NCBI RefSeq assembly: GCF_006546985.1
Contig: NZ_VATK01000001.1
Coordinates: 474,920-538,919, forward strand
DNA length: 64,000 nt
Reading direction: 5' to 3'
DNA from: Bacillus sp. 03113
GTDB lineage: Bacteria > Bacillota > Bacilli > Bacillales > Cytobacillaceae
Under the pieces are notes generated by a model, which did not search any database, was not told where the DNA came from, and was given only the letters and a program-made list of their open reading frames with translations. The translations under genes and the position numbers were made by a program. Positions 8,071 through 16,689 of the stretch are shown piece by piece; positions within the stretch are counted from its first letter, which is position 1; every line of letters begins with the position of its first letter.

Positions 8071-8223
8071 ATGGGAAGATCAAACAATCAAAAACCATCA
8101 AGCAGTAAAAATTCATTACCTCAAACTCCCAAAAACTTAAAAATAGAATCGGATCGTGTTGATGAAGAGTTTTCTCGTGAGCTAGGTGAAAGAGGGAAAA
8201 TAAGACCTACAAGACCTAGATGA
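8071..8223 (+). CDS. Small spore-protein-like protein (YfhD-like)
   Basis: A 50-residue, very hydrophilic protein (MGRSNNQKPSSSKN ... LPQTPKNLKIESDRVDEEFS ... RPTRPR) behind a perfect AGGAGG seven bases before the ATG. The LPQTPKNLK and DEEFSREL stretches resemble the small Bacillus proteins of the YfhD group, which are made in the forespore. A forespore-type promoter upstream agrees. The C-terminal half is shorter and more basic than I recall for YfhD, so the family name is tentative. Confidence 0.6.
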   Translation: MGRSNNQKPSSSKNSLPQTPKNLKIESDRVDEEFSRELGERGKIRPTRPR

Positions 8224-8237
8224 AACTACAAAAATTA

Positions 8238-8320
8238 GTTGGAACTCCGTATGCGGTGAAAGTCGCACGTAAGTTATGAACAGGGGGAAAGGGAGAGATA
8301 ACTTCAAACCCTTACCGTAC
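8238..8320 (+). mobile_element. 3' end (domains V-VI) of a group II intron, degenerate
   Basis: CCGTATGCGGTGAAAGTCGC followed by ACGTAAGTT reproduces the hairpin of group II intron domain V: a GAAA tetraloop flanked by GTATGCG and CGCACGTA. It continues into GGGGGAAAGGGAGAGATAAC and TTCAAACCCTTACC, the pattern of domain VI and the 3' intron end in Bacillus introns. The base of domain V reads AACT/AGTT instead of GAGCCG/CGGTTC, so the AGC catalytic triad is not evident. No reverse transcriptase ORF or 5' intron part is present, so this is a solitary relic. Confidence 0.6.
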
Positions 8321-8433
8321 TGTATCAACAAGGATTTCAAAAATGACCAAACTTTTTCAAAATATACTCTTAATACTTATAGTTCAAGGGTATTGCAATT
8401 ATTTAATAAAACTATATTTCAAAGCTATATTAG

Positions 8434-8838
8434 TCATGATTCTTTCGGCTCGGCAGTGAGCATCCATGTTACACCATATTTATCTATAAGTTCTCCAAAA
8501 AACAAACCAAAAGGCTGCTGTTCAATTGGGTATTTCACCTTACCACCTGCAGCAAGCTTCGCGAATGCTTCACTAGCTTCAGATTCTGTTTTGTACGCAA
8601 TACTTAGTGAAATGCCAGGTCCATGGGTAAACGGTTCAAATGAATCAGCCATGAAGATTGAATTTCCTCCTGCAACAACCATGCTTAAATGCATAACCTT
8701 GTCCTTATGCTCATGCTGTGCTCCCATTAACTGCTCATGTGTCATTACCGACAAGATTTCTCCACCGAGTGATTTTATATAAAACTCAGCTTGAGATCTC
8801 GCATCCTCTGATAAAATGTAAGGCGTTAATTTCCCCAT
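8434..8838 (-). CDS. VOC family protein, PhnB/glyoxalase-like
   Basis: A 134-residue protein of the vicinal oxygen chelate superfamily. It has GKLTPYILSEDARSQAEFYI at the N-terminus, KDKVMHLSMVV and GNSIFMADSF in the middle, and FGELIDKYGVTWML at the end, as in PhnB-type proteins (often annotated glyoxalase or 3-demethylubiquinone methyltransferase-like). The enzymatic substrate is unknown. ATG at 8836-8838 is preferred because AAAGGATG lies just upstream; an ATG 14 codons earlier lacks a site. It stands alone, next to the hypothetical gene at 8906. Confidence 0.8.
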   Translation of the reverse strand: MGKLTPYILSEDARSQAEFYIKSLGGEILSVMTHEQLMGAQHEHKDKVMHLSMVVAGGNSIFMADSFEPFTHGPGISLSIAYKTESEASEAFAKLAAGGKVKYPIEQQPFGLFFGELIDKYGVTWMLTAEPKES

Positions 8839-8905
8839 TAATAAACATCCTTTCCATTTGTGTTTAGCTAACTCTATCATAATCTCTGGGTAGTTGAGAT
8901 GTCAC

Positions 8906-9352
8906 TCATTCTACTTTCTGTACTTTCAAACCATGTATTTGACTAATTAGCTTCTTGTAATGCTCCGAGCGAATTGAAAATCCTCCAAATTCCTCATGTG
9001 TCGTACAGGAAAACCAAGCAAAATTATTTTTTATAAATGTTAAGTCTTCTGGCAAATTTGGAGCTACCCAGTCGTATAGTGTTTTTGCTGATTGCTGCAG
9101 TAGCTTACGCGTGTTTCGATTTGCTTCGATTACATACACCGTTGCAGCTGGACCTTTCGTTATTGTATTTGCCCATTTTCTTGTTTTATACGTTTCGATG
9201 ATATAGGGCTTGAATTTTAGAAGTATTTCCTGATCGTATTCTAATTCTTTCCTCGTCACAAAATAGAATTTATCGGAGTTATCACATAGTATATTAATAA
9301 GCTGCTGATACGTTTCATCAGCAGGATTTTCTATTAAATCCCAGTATTCCAT
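8906..9352 (-). CDS. Hypothetical protein
   Basis: A 148-residue soluble protein (MEYWDLIENPADETYQQLIN ... FAWFSCTTHEEFGGFSIRSE). It has no signal peptide, membrane segment or motif I can assign. It starts at ATG 9350-9352 behind GAGGTGAT on the minus strand, so it is very likely expressed. Proteins of this look occur in Bacillus genomes without known role. Confidence 0.7.
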   Translation of the reverse strand: MEYWDLIENPADETYQQLINILCDNSDKFYFVTRKELEYDQEILLKFKPYIIETYKTRKWANTITKGPAATVYVIEANRNTRKLLQQSAKTLYDWVAPNLPEDLTFIKNNFAWFSCTTHEEFGGFSIRSEHYKKLISQIHGLKVQKVE

Positions 9353-9482
9353 TACATCACCTCTGGTATTTACTCAAACTTCCCACATAATCAAATTTTG
9401 ATTACTTTGTTTGTAAGTTTACGTGCTAGCCGTTTTATTATTTCAATAGTCATGTAGAAAAAAGTTGGTTTTACGAATGAAA

Positions 9483-9566
9483 GTAAGCGCATCAGAATAA
9501 AGGGTGGGCGCTTTCAAACTAAATGTAGGCGCTTTCCGAAAAAAAGTAGGCGTTTTCAAAAAAATT
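9483..9566. repeat. 21-bp tandem repeat, four units
   Basis: Units begin at 9483, 9504, 9525 and 9546, exactly 21 bases apart. The core is GTAGGCGCTTTCAAA followed by an A-rich tail; the first unit is the most diverged. The same repeat recurs at 15091-15195. In one frame the unit reads VGAFKLN, but no start codon or ribosome binding site makes this a gene. Confidence 0.75.
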
Positions 9567-9666
9567 ACATCTTAGTTAAAAAGGAGATAAATTACGTTAT
9601 ATTGAATTTTACATGAATAAACAAATTAAGGAAACTACAAGAGATTTGAAGGGATGCTGAAGGTAT

Positions 9667-11028
9667 ATGCAATTAAGTGTTAAAGCAGTAGGAGATGGGG
9701 CTAAGATATTATCTTATCTAATAGCAAAAAATCCTTATAATTTATATGATCGGGATGAAAAATCAAATCGTGTACGCTTGGTATATACGGTTTTTGATGA
9801 AAAAGAAGTAGAGGTTGTTATATTTGTAACCCCTGATCCAGTCGAATTAGTAAGAAACAGCGCAAATGCCTTTGATATTACACAGTATATTAATGATAGA
9901 GAATTTGCTGTCAGCAGTTTGTTCTGTACGAACATACGAAAGGCTCTAGGAACAGCCTTAAATGGCAAGCCAAAAGAAGAATATCAGAAATGGGTGAATC
10001 ATCCGTTTGAATTACATATGAACTTTGGCCCAGTTGCTTCTCATTTATCTGATGAAAATATTGTGGAATTGCTGCACCCTCTAGGTTATATAGTGGAAAT
10101 TGAGCGAGGAGAAACAAACTATTCTTTCGAGCTGAAACAACGAAGCTCATCAAGATTTATCCATCTAAAAGGTCAGCAAACGATACAACAAGCATTGCGG
10201 CATTTATTTATATTGATTCCTGTCATAGATAACTATAAACATTATTTTATAGACGAACATGAAATAGAGAAACTAGTACGGTATGGGGAAGGGTGGTTAG
10301 ATAGCCATCCTTTAAGAGAATACATTATAAAACAGTCACTCCGTTTTTCAGAATTAATTAATCAATTTCCCTCATTAGCTAAAAAAGATGACGAAGAAGA
10401 GCACTCTTCAGCACCAAAGGTACGTTTAAACGAATTGCGTTACCAAGCGGTTGTTGAAAAAATTAAATCTCTTTCGCAGAGAGCCTCGATTGTCGATTTT
10501 GGTTCAGGAGAAGGGAAACTTTCTGTACGATTGTCGAATATCCCAGATGTAAAAGAAGTCCTTGCTGTGGAGCCTTCTGAAACCGCACAACTGCGAGCCA
10601 TTCAACGGTTTGAGAAAGCAAGCTACAATCAAACTCATGTGAGTCCTACTCCTATTTTAGGGTCACTTTTTTATTATGATGAAAGATTACTGAATAAGGA
10701 TGTCATGATTTTATGTGAAGTAATCGAACATATTGACGAATATCGATTACCGAATATCATGAAGACGATTTTTCGAGAATATCAACCAAAAACGTTGATT
10801 GTAACGACCCCTAATCGAGAATATAACGAGGTTTATGCAATGGATGAAATCGTACGTCATTCCGACCATCGGTTTGAATGGACGAGACAAGAATTTAAAT
10901 CCAAGTGTGAAACGTGGATTAAAAACGTTTTATACTCGATGGAGTTTGAGGGGATTGGATTAGAGCATGAAGAATACGGGCACCCGACACAGATGTGTAC
11001 ATTTGTCAGAAAGGAGGTTGAAAGATGA
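9667..11028 (+). CDS. hen1: 3'-terminal RNA ribose 2'-O-methyltransferase Hen1
   Basis: A 453-residue protein with the two-part layout of bacterial Hen1. An N-terminal ligand/Pnkp-interacting region (about 1-235) includes FDITQYINDREFAVSSLFC and FGPVASHLS. A C-terminal methyltransferase has the SAM-binding loop VDFGSGEGKLS (about 276) and the metal-binding EVIEHI (about 351), with a later histidine in RHSDHRFEW. It methylates the 2'-OH of the 3' end of cleaved RNA before Pnkp reseals it, which protects repaired tRNA from a second ribotoxin cut. The stop overlaps the pnkp start by four bases (ATGA). Confidence 0.93.
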   Translation: MQLSVKAVGDGAKILSYLIAKNPYNLYDRDEKSNRVRLVYTVFDEKEVEVVIFVTPDPVELVRNSANAFDITQYINDREFAVSSLFCTNIRKALGTALNGKPKEEYQKWVNHPFELHMNFGPVASHLSDENIVELLHPLGYIVEIERGETNYSFELKQRSSSRFIHLKGQQTIQQALRHLFILIPVIDNYKHYFIDEHEIEKLVRYGEGWLDSHPLREYIIKQSLRFSELINQFPSLAKKDDEEEHSSAPKVRLNELRYQAVVEKIKSLSQRASIVDFGSGEGKLSVRLSNIPDVKEVLAVEPSETAQLRAIQRFEKASYNQTHVSPTPILGSLFYYDERLLNKDVMILCEVIEHIDEYRLPNIMKTIFREYQPKTLIVTTPNREYNEVYAMDEIVRHSDHRFEWTRQEFKSKCETWIKNVLYSMEFEGIGLEHEEYGHPTQMCTFVRKEVER

Positions 11029-13631
11029 GAAATGAAATTCTTTTACCCCATGCAGGAATTATTTTGTTGATTGGACCATCAAATAGTGGGAAAACGACTT
11101 TTCTTAAAACATGGATTGGACAAGGTATATTGAAGCCATCAGAAGTCGTAAGCTCAGATCAGTTTCGTTTACTAGTAGGCGATACTGATTTTATCGATTG
11201 GTCAAATCGACCGAAGGATGAAGGGGACATATTATTAAATGACTATCAATTAATTTCTCAAAAAGCGTTTGAAGCGATGGATTCTATGATTGAAACTAGA
11301 GCTCAGTTAGGGAAGCTAACCATAATCGATGCGACTCATCTTTATTCAGAGGATCGAAAGAGGTATATTGAGCTTGCTCATAAATTACATGTGCCTTCTA
11401 TGGCGATTGTGTTTGACATACCAGAAGAAATTTTACTCAAGCGTGATGCAAATAGAGATTTTCCAAGAGGCAAGCGGAGGGTTAAGCAGCAAGCTCAAAC
11501 CTTTTTGAAAAACAAAAGATTTATTAAAAAAGAAGGGTTTCGTTCCCTCTATATAGTAAGGCATGATGAAGTGGAGCAGATTCAACTCAGTCGCAAAATG
11601 AATCCTCTTGAAGTTGAGGTAGGTCCAGGTGTGGATTTCATTGGAGATGTTCATGCTTGTTTTGATGAACTTATTAAACTCCTTGATCAGTTAGGCTATG
11701 CCCCCAATCAAGACGGACTCTTTATTCATCCTGAAGGCAGAAAGTTTGTTTCTGTTGGAGATGTGATGAGCCGTGGTCCGCGTTCATTAGATAGTATGAT
11801 CTTTTTTAAAAAACACGTGGACGCTGGTTTAGCATATATGATTGATAGTAATCATGGTTGGAAAATTGCAAGATGGCTTGAAGGTCGAAACGTGACTTTA
11901 TCTCACGGTGATGAAAAAATAGCGGAAGAATTTAAACAATATTTAGAAGCTTTCGGTGAAGAAAAAGCGTTTCAGTTAAAAAATGAGCTAAAAGACTTCT
12001 TGCTAAACGCCCCTTCCCATTACGTTTTTGTAAAGAATGGAGTAAGAGTCGTTGTCGTCACCCACGCTGGAATCAGAGATGACTATATTGGAAAACAGTC
12101 TCGCATTATTTCAGATTTTACTAGATATGGGGACACCGATGGTTTTGATGAGCGAGGAAAACCTGTCAGGAAAGATTGGTATACTGGGCATGAGAGAAAA
12201 GAACTGATTATTTGGGGACATGATCCAAAACCGCAGCCACTTATCATCAATAACACGATAAATATTGACCAGGGTGTCGTTTTTGGAGGGAGATTGACAG
12301 CTTTTAGATATCCAGAAAAAGAGTTTTTATTTGTTAAAGCTAAACGGGATTATTCAGGAGTTCAAGATAATCCATTAAAAGAATGGGAGGAAAAGCGCTT
12401 CAACCCTCCTAATATTGCTAGATTTATAAATGGTTATTCTGTATTAACCGAACAGTATGGTGAGATCAAAGTTCAAGAGGGGGTTGTAAAATCTGTCATT
12501 GATTCAGTTTCTCATCTTACTGTGCCGATTGAAGAACTTATCTATATTCCCCCAACTATGAGTCCAACACCTGAGCCTTCAAAGCTCGATAACTATTTGG
12601 AGCACCCGCAGGAGGCCTTCGAGTACTATCGTTCCAATGGAATCCAAACGATGGTTGTTGAAAAGAAGCATATGGGGAGCAGGGGGATTTTGCTTCTATT
12701 TAAAGACAGCGATGCAGCGATTGAATATATAGGAAGACCAACGTTAGGAACGATTTATACACGTACTGGAAGGCCGTTTTTTTCTAAAGAAATAGAAGAA
12801 GAATTAACAAGAAAATTAAATGAAGATTTACATCGATACAGCTATTTTGAAAAGTATCAGACAGACTTTATTTTACTAGATGCAGAGATTCTTCCTTGGA
12901 ATTTAAAGGCTAAAGAACTGATTAGCACACAGTATGCTCATGTTGCTGAGATTGCCATGATGGATCGCACAAAGCTGAAAGAAAAGCTGGAGAAGGCATT
13001 AAACCATAATAAGGGAGTAAGTGAATGGTTAGACGAAATAACTTCCAAACTTCAAAATGTTCATGTCTTTAGAGAAGTATTTCAAAAATATTGTTGGAAT
13101 ACGGAAGGGATCAAGGGAATTCAGATTGCTCCATTCCATCTCTTAGCTCATAGCGGTAAAACTTTTTTTGATCAATCTCACCTATGGCATATGGAAAGAA
13201 ATCGAGAGTTTAGCTTGTTATCTAATTTGTTTATTGAAACAGAGTTTATGGTCGTCTCAGATGAAACAACGATGCAAGAGGCAATAAGCTGGTGGACATC
13301 GATAACCGAAGATGGTCATGAAGGCTTTGTTGTCAAACCTGAAACCTTTATTTCCAGAAATGAAAAAGGAAAATTGCTTCAGCCTGCAATCAAAGTAAGA
13401 GGGCGCAAATATTTACACATTATTTATGGAATCGATTATTTACTTCCTGAAAACCTAAAAAGACTTAAAGAAAGGAATGTAGGCAAGAAACAACGACATG
13501 CCTTAATGGAATTCGCCTTGGGTATGGAAGGTGTAGAGAGATATGTTAATAAGGATTCTATAGAACGTATTCATGAGTGTGTTTTAGCTACTCTTGCTTT
13601 GGAAGCAGATCCAGTTGATCCTAGGCTGTAA
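11025..13631 (+). CDS. pnkp: Polynucleotide kinase-phosphatase with ligase domain (RNA repair)
   Basis: 868 residues in the three-domain bacterial Pnkp order. The kinase (about 1-165) has the P-loop GPSNSGKTTF. The calcineurin-like phosphatase (about 203-440) has GDVHACFDEL, GDVMSRGP, SNHGWK, VVTHAG and WGHDP, keeping all expected metal-ligand positions although GNHD is replaced by SNHG. The adenylyltransferase/ligase (about 510-868) has the nucleotidyl lysine in VEKKHMGSRG (about residue 545). Together with Hen1 it heals and seals broken RNA. The ATGA overlap shows a two-gene operon. A terminator hairpin follows. Confidence 0.93.
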   Translation: MRNEILLPHAGIILLIGPSNSGKTTFLKTWIGQGILKPSEVVSSDQFRLLVGDTDFIDWSNRPKDEGDILLNDYQLISQKAFEAMDSMIETRAQLGKLTIIDATHLYSEDRKRYIELAHKLHVPSMAIVFDIPEEILLKRDANRDFPRGKRRVKQQAQTFLKNKRFIKKEGFRSLYIVRHDEVEQIQLSRKMNPLEVEVGPGVDFIGDVHACFDELIKLLDQLGYAPNQDGLFIHPEGRKFVSVGDVMSRGPRSLDSMIFFKKHVDAGLAYMIDSNHGWKIARWLEGRNVTLSHGDEKIAEEFKQYLEAFGEEKAFQLKNELKDFLLNAPSHYVFVKNGVRVVVVTHAGIRDDYIGKQSRIISDFTRYGDTDGFDERGKPVRKDWYTGHERKELIIWGHDPKPQPLIINNTINIDQGVVFGGRLTAFRYPEKEFLFVKAKRDYSGVQDNPLKEWEEKRFNPPNIARFINGYSVLTEQYGEIKVQEGVVKSVIDSVSHLTVPIEELIYIPPTMSPTPEPSKLDNYLEHPQEAFEYYRSNGIQTMVVEKKHMGSRGILLLFKDSDAAIEYIGRPTLGTIYTRTGRPFFSKEIEEELTRKLNEDLHRYSYFEKYQTDFILLDAEILPWNLKAKELISTQYAHVAEIAMMDRTKLKEKLEKALNHNKGVSEWLDEITSKLQNVHVFREVFQKYCWNTEGIKGIQIAPFHLLAHSGKTFFDQSHLWHMERNREFSLLSNLFIETEFMVVSDETTMQEAISWWTSITEDGHEGFVVKPETFISRNEKGKLLQPAIKVRGRKYLHIIYGIDYLLPENLKRLKERNVGKKQRHALMEFALGMEGVERYVNKDSIERIHECVLATLALEADPVDPRL

Positions 13632-13633
13632 TA

Positions 13634-13663
13634 CAAGAGGGAAAGCGCAATAGGCTTTCCCTT
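13634..13663 (+). terminator. Terminator of the hen1-pnkp operon
   Basis: CAAGAGGGAAAGC pairs with GCTTTCCCTTG around a seven-base loop; one A is bulged. The U-tract is poor (TTGCTT), so termination may be partial and the next gene could be read through. Confidence 0.55.
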
Positions 13664-13696
13664 GCTTAAATAATGAAAAGCGGAGGTGTTGATTAA

Positions 13697-14170
13697 TTGA
13701 AGCTTCCTAATGGTATAACTGGATTTTATGATATGGAATTGAATCAGCCGCCAAAAATGGATAGTAAACTATTTAAAGAGCTATGTTTTACAATTATAAC
13801 GCTGAATGGCGGTAAAATATTGGCTTTCAAAGACCCACATTATACAGTTAATTTTTATGAGGTTGAAGTTGAGATTTATAATAAGCATTTATACATTTTG
13901 CTTAATGAACATTATACTTATTTGTCAATTGCAGCTTCTGTTAATCTTGAAAATATAACTTTTATCGATGAACCCCAGTTATATAGAGATTTTGGAAGAT
14001 ATTATAAAGTTATATGCAGTTATGAACTCAACAAACCTGTACTGATAAAAGAGATTAATGGAATGATTTGTTTAGAGAATAGAAATGAATTGAATCGTGC
14101 AGAACTTGAGCAAATAGCTCATTGGAAACCTAAAAAGATTGGAGGTATAGTATTTAATTATTGGGATTAA
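13697..14170 (+). CDS. Hypothetical protein downstream of the RNA repair operon
   Basis: A 157-residue soluble protein (MKLPNGITGFYDMELNQPPK ... IEIYNKHLYILLNEHYTYLS in outline ... KKIGGIVFNYWD) with alternating hydrophobic strands and no recognisable motif. TTG at 13697 is eight bases after GGAGGTG, a strong site, so it is probably real. It follows pnkp by 65 bases in the same direction behind a weak terminator and could be co-expressed. Size and style resemble small immunity-type proteins, but nothing in the sequence proves that. Confidence 0.65.
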   Translation: MKLPNGITGFYDMELNQPPKMDSKLFKELCFTIITLNGGKILAFKDPHYTVNFYEVEVEIYNKHLYILLNEHYTYLSIAASVNLENITFIDEPQLYRDFGRYYKVICSYELNKPVLIKEINGMICLENRNELNRAELEQIAHWKPKKIGGIVFNYWD

Positions 14171-14319
14171 GACGATCGAAGCATAATTTTCTTGTTTCAC
14201 TAATTTAAACAGGAACTTTACTTCTTGGTGAAAGTAGACGCTTAATTGTAAATTAATAGAAATATAGAGGTTTTTTTAGAAAAATAGATTATTACTCACA
14301 GACAATCTTTTAAAAGAAT

Positions 14320-14949
14320 TCACTCATATTTTTGATATTTTTTTAGGAAGAACTTCCATTCTTCCACATCCTCCTTTTCTTCGTTTGATAAACGGTTGCC
14401 TCTTGCATCTAAAAAGGAGTTTAAGTCATGACCATATTTATTTTGAAAATAGACGATTTCCTTTTTTAGTTCAATTGCTTCATCAGCATCTGTTAACTCT
14501 TGATAATTATTTTTGTAGTTTTGGACAACTTCTTTTATTAGAATATGCTCTCCTTGTGGACTAATAAAATATTCGTTCTCACTGATTTGAACATGTTTTC
14601 TTGTACTTGTTCTAAAAGTATTAGAAAATCGTCCTGCATTTACCCATTTATTTAAGGTTTGTCTACTGACACCAAAATATTTTGCTAATTCAGAAGGGGA
14701 GTAATGTCGCCCGCTTTCAGCCATTTCATCTTCAATAAGGCCGAAAATTAATGTCTTTACAATTTGCTCGAGTACTTCATCATTTTGGAAACTGTCTTCG
14801 TTCAGACTAGCTTGGATGGAGCGAACGGTTGGAATTCTTGGATCTAACCCTTTAATAAGGTATTTAGCTAAAGATGAATGAGATTTAAACGTTAAAGCTA
14901 AGTCGTTCACGCCCATTAGAGCAGCTTGTTTATCTTTTAATGTTAACAT
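14320..14949 (-). CDS. Helix-turn-helix DNA-binding protein
   Basis: A 209-residue protein. A helix-turn-helix sits near the middle (SPSELAKYFGVSRQTLNKWV), and the last 70 residues are charged and probably coiled (ELKKEIVYFQNKYGHDL, KEDVEEWKFFLKKYQKYE). The N-terminal 90 residues (LTLKDKQAALMGVNDLALTF) have no family I know. ATG at 14947-14949 follows GAGAGGTGG; an in-frame GTG six codons earlier is less well placed. The fold suggests a transcriptional regulator, targets unknown. It stands alone, with a 21-bp repeat cluster upstream. Confidence 0.7.
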   Translation of the reverse strand: MLTLKDKQAALMGVNDLALTFKSHSSLAKYLIKGLDPRIPTVRSIQASLNEDSFQNDEVLEQIVKTLIFGLIEDEMAESGRHYSPSELAKYFGVSRQTLNKWVNAGRFSNTFRTSTRKHVQISENEYFISPQGEHILIKEVVQNYKNNYQELTDADEAIELKKEIVYFQNKYGHDLNSFLDARGNRLSNEEKEDVEEWKFFLKKYQKYE

Positions 14950-15090
14950 AAAATCCACCTCTCTCACCTCTTCATTCTATTATAATGGAAATCAAACGTA
15001 AACTAAAAGTAAACATAACGGAAATACTTTTTATTATTTACTATATGATGATTTTTAAACTTATTGATTGTATTTTATAAAGTACTTGAA

Positions 15091-15195
15091 GTAGAAGCTT
15101 TTAAGTTGGGTGTTGGCGGTTTCAAGCTAAATGAAGGCGTATTCAATATTAAAGTAGGCGTTTTCAACTCTAAAGAGGACGCTTTCACTTTATGT
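15091..15195. repeat. 21-bp tandem repeat, five units
   Basis: Units start at 15091, 15112, 15133, 15154 and 15175, exactly 21 bases apart, with core GTAGGCGTTTTCAA-CTAAA. It is the same repeat as at 9483-9566. A lone unit-like GTAGACGCTTAATTG occurs at 14234. Confidence 0.75.
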
Positions 15196-15206
15196 ATGCT
15201 CGTATA

Positions 15207-15248
15207 ACAAAAAAATCCTCCCTTTAAAATCATTTTAAGAGAGGATTT
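15207..15248 (-). terminator. Terminator of the TSUP exporter gene
   Basis: On the minus strand AAATCCTC at the base pairs with GAGGATTT, extended by TTAAAATG/ATTTTAA, then TTTTTTTG follows. It ends the gene at 15279-16190. Confidence 0.75.
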
Positions 15249-15278
15249 CATCCTTATTCTAAGATTTTTGTATCACAA

Positions 15279-16190
15279 TTAAACAGGCGGAGTATCTAGT
15301 TTTAAAGGCTTTCCTTCCACCAAACCTTTTTTATCGGCACTCATTTTGCGTATTCCTACTAATATAGCAACAGCCCATCCTACTACAATAAGACTATAGA
15401 TGAATGGATAAGAAGATTCATTTGGAACCCATGTTTGTAAAATGGTGCGAGCATTAACTAAAATAATAAATCCTCCAACTAAAATACCCATTAGTTGAGC
15501 AGGTACAATTCGAACGAGCCATGCGGCGATTGGGGCAGCAAAAAGACCTCCGATCATAAGTGCTCCAACCCACAGCCAATCCACTGCATGCCAGCCGAGT
15601 GAAATAATAAAACCAATTGTTGCAGATAGGGCAATCGCAAACTCACTTGTATCAACCGTTCCTACTACTTTGCGTGCAGTCATCCCTTTTTTAGATAAAA
15701 GAATAGGAGTTGTAATGGGACCCCATCCTCCACCACCGGTTGCATCTGCGAAACCTGCAATGAATCCTAATGGAATCGATTGTTTGACAGACAATGGCTT
15801 TACTTCTTTTTCCTCGCCGTTTTTAAATTTAAAAAGGAAGCGAAAAAGAACATAAAATCCTAGGAGAAAAAGGAATACGCCAATAAATGGCTTGACAACA
15901 TCCCCATTTAAATTACTTAAAAAGCAAGCCCCGATGAAAGCACCAATGGATCCAGGTATGATAAGACGGTAGACCAAATTTCGGTCAACGTTACCAAATT
16001 TAATATGGGAGACACCGGATGCAGCCGTCGTCACGACTTCAGAAAGATGAACAGAAGCAGATGCAACTGCTGGTGCTATACCGAATGCTAATAAAAGGGA
16101 AGACGATGTTACTCCATATGCCATCCCTAAAGCGCCATCAATTAATTGTGCCAAAAAACCTACAAATGCCAATACAATTAGTTTTTTCAT
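15279..16190 (-). CDS. TSUP (TauE/SafE) family sulfite/organic anion exporter
   Basis: A 303-residue integral membrane protein with the duplicated TSUP half: LAQLIDGALGMAYGVTSSSL near the N-terminus and FIAGFADATGGGGWGPITTP at about 150, each followed by several helices (about eight in all). TSUP proteins export or import sulfite, sulfonates or related anions; the exact substrate is not readable. ATG at 16188-16190 follows AAAGGGG. A terminator-type hairpin lies in the leader, so transcription attenuation is likely. A broken second copy is at 17.5-17.9 kb. Confidence 0.85.
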   Translation of the reverse strand: MKKLIVLAFVGFLAQLIDGALGMAYGVTSSSLLLAFGIAPAVASASVHLSEVVTTAASGVSHIKFGNVDRNLVYRLIIPGSIGAFIGACFLSNLNGDVVKPFIGVFLFLLGFYVLFRFLFKFKNGEEKEVKPLSVKQSIPLGFIAGFADATGGGGWGPITTPILLSKKGMTARKVVGTVDTSEFAIALSATIGFIISLGWHAVDWLWVGALMIGGLFAAPIAAWLVRIVPAQLMGILVGGFIILVNARTILQTWVPNESSYPFIYSLIVVGWAVAILVGIRKMSADKKGLVEGKPLKLDTPPV

Positions 16191-16689
16191 GTTTATTCCC
16201 CTTTAAGCATTGAACTAATAAAAAAGGCTCCTAACCGATGTTATTTGATTAGGCGCCTTCAGTTGTCTGATCAGCTAATTTCTTATTAACTTATGAAATA
16301 AATAAATGTAGTGTGAATATTCCTACTTAATAGATAAAATTTGTTGATATTCGATAGTTTAAACTCATTTATCCTACCTGTCAACTGTGATTTAAAAAAT
16401 ATTCTAAATACGTATCATTTAGATCTTTCAAATTGGCTGTTTTCTAATGGTCTATCGTTGCTTGTTCTCTACTAATGCTAGATATACCAGTCTTGTTTGT
16501 AGAGATTTCCAATTTAAAGAGATCGTCATTCAGTAAAAACAATATGCATATTAAACAATGAAACAAAGTAGACATTTTCAAATTCATTGCATGAATTTTC
16601 ACAAATCCCCTATCTTAATCTACTACTATTTCCCGCTTGTTTCTCATACTAATAATGAAGAATACAACGTAGAAGGGGAGTTTCATGAC
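16191..16689. other. Divergent intergenic region
   Basis: About 500 bases between the TSUP gene (minus) and the membrane-anchored protein (plus). Apart from the TSUP leader hairpin I see no feature. A forward frame open from 16558 is just an upstream extension of the next gene without a ribosome binding site. Confidence 0.5.
16220..16257 (-). promoter_or_regulatory. Leader terminator/attenuator upstream of TSUP gene
   Basis: Reading on the minus strand, GGCGCCTAA and TTAGGAGCC form a stem, followed directly by TTTTTTATT about 30 bases before the start codon. A terminator inside a leader implies conditional read-through. The upstream leader contains CTGATCAGACAACTGAAGGC, which could form an alternative pairing. 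No known riboswitch consensus is recognised. Confidence 0.55.

Noticed and set aside
8276..8782. Forward open frame of 168 codons
   Set aside because: It starts in the intron relic and runs antisense through the VOC gene; no family resemblance.
9483..9566. CRISPR array
   Set aside because: The 21-base units are contiguous with no spacers, and no cas genes are present.
16220..16310. SAM (S-box) or T-box leader for the TSUP gene
   Set aside because: The conserved cores of these classes are absent; only the terminator part is evident.
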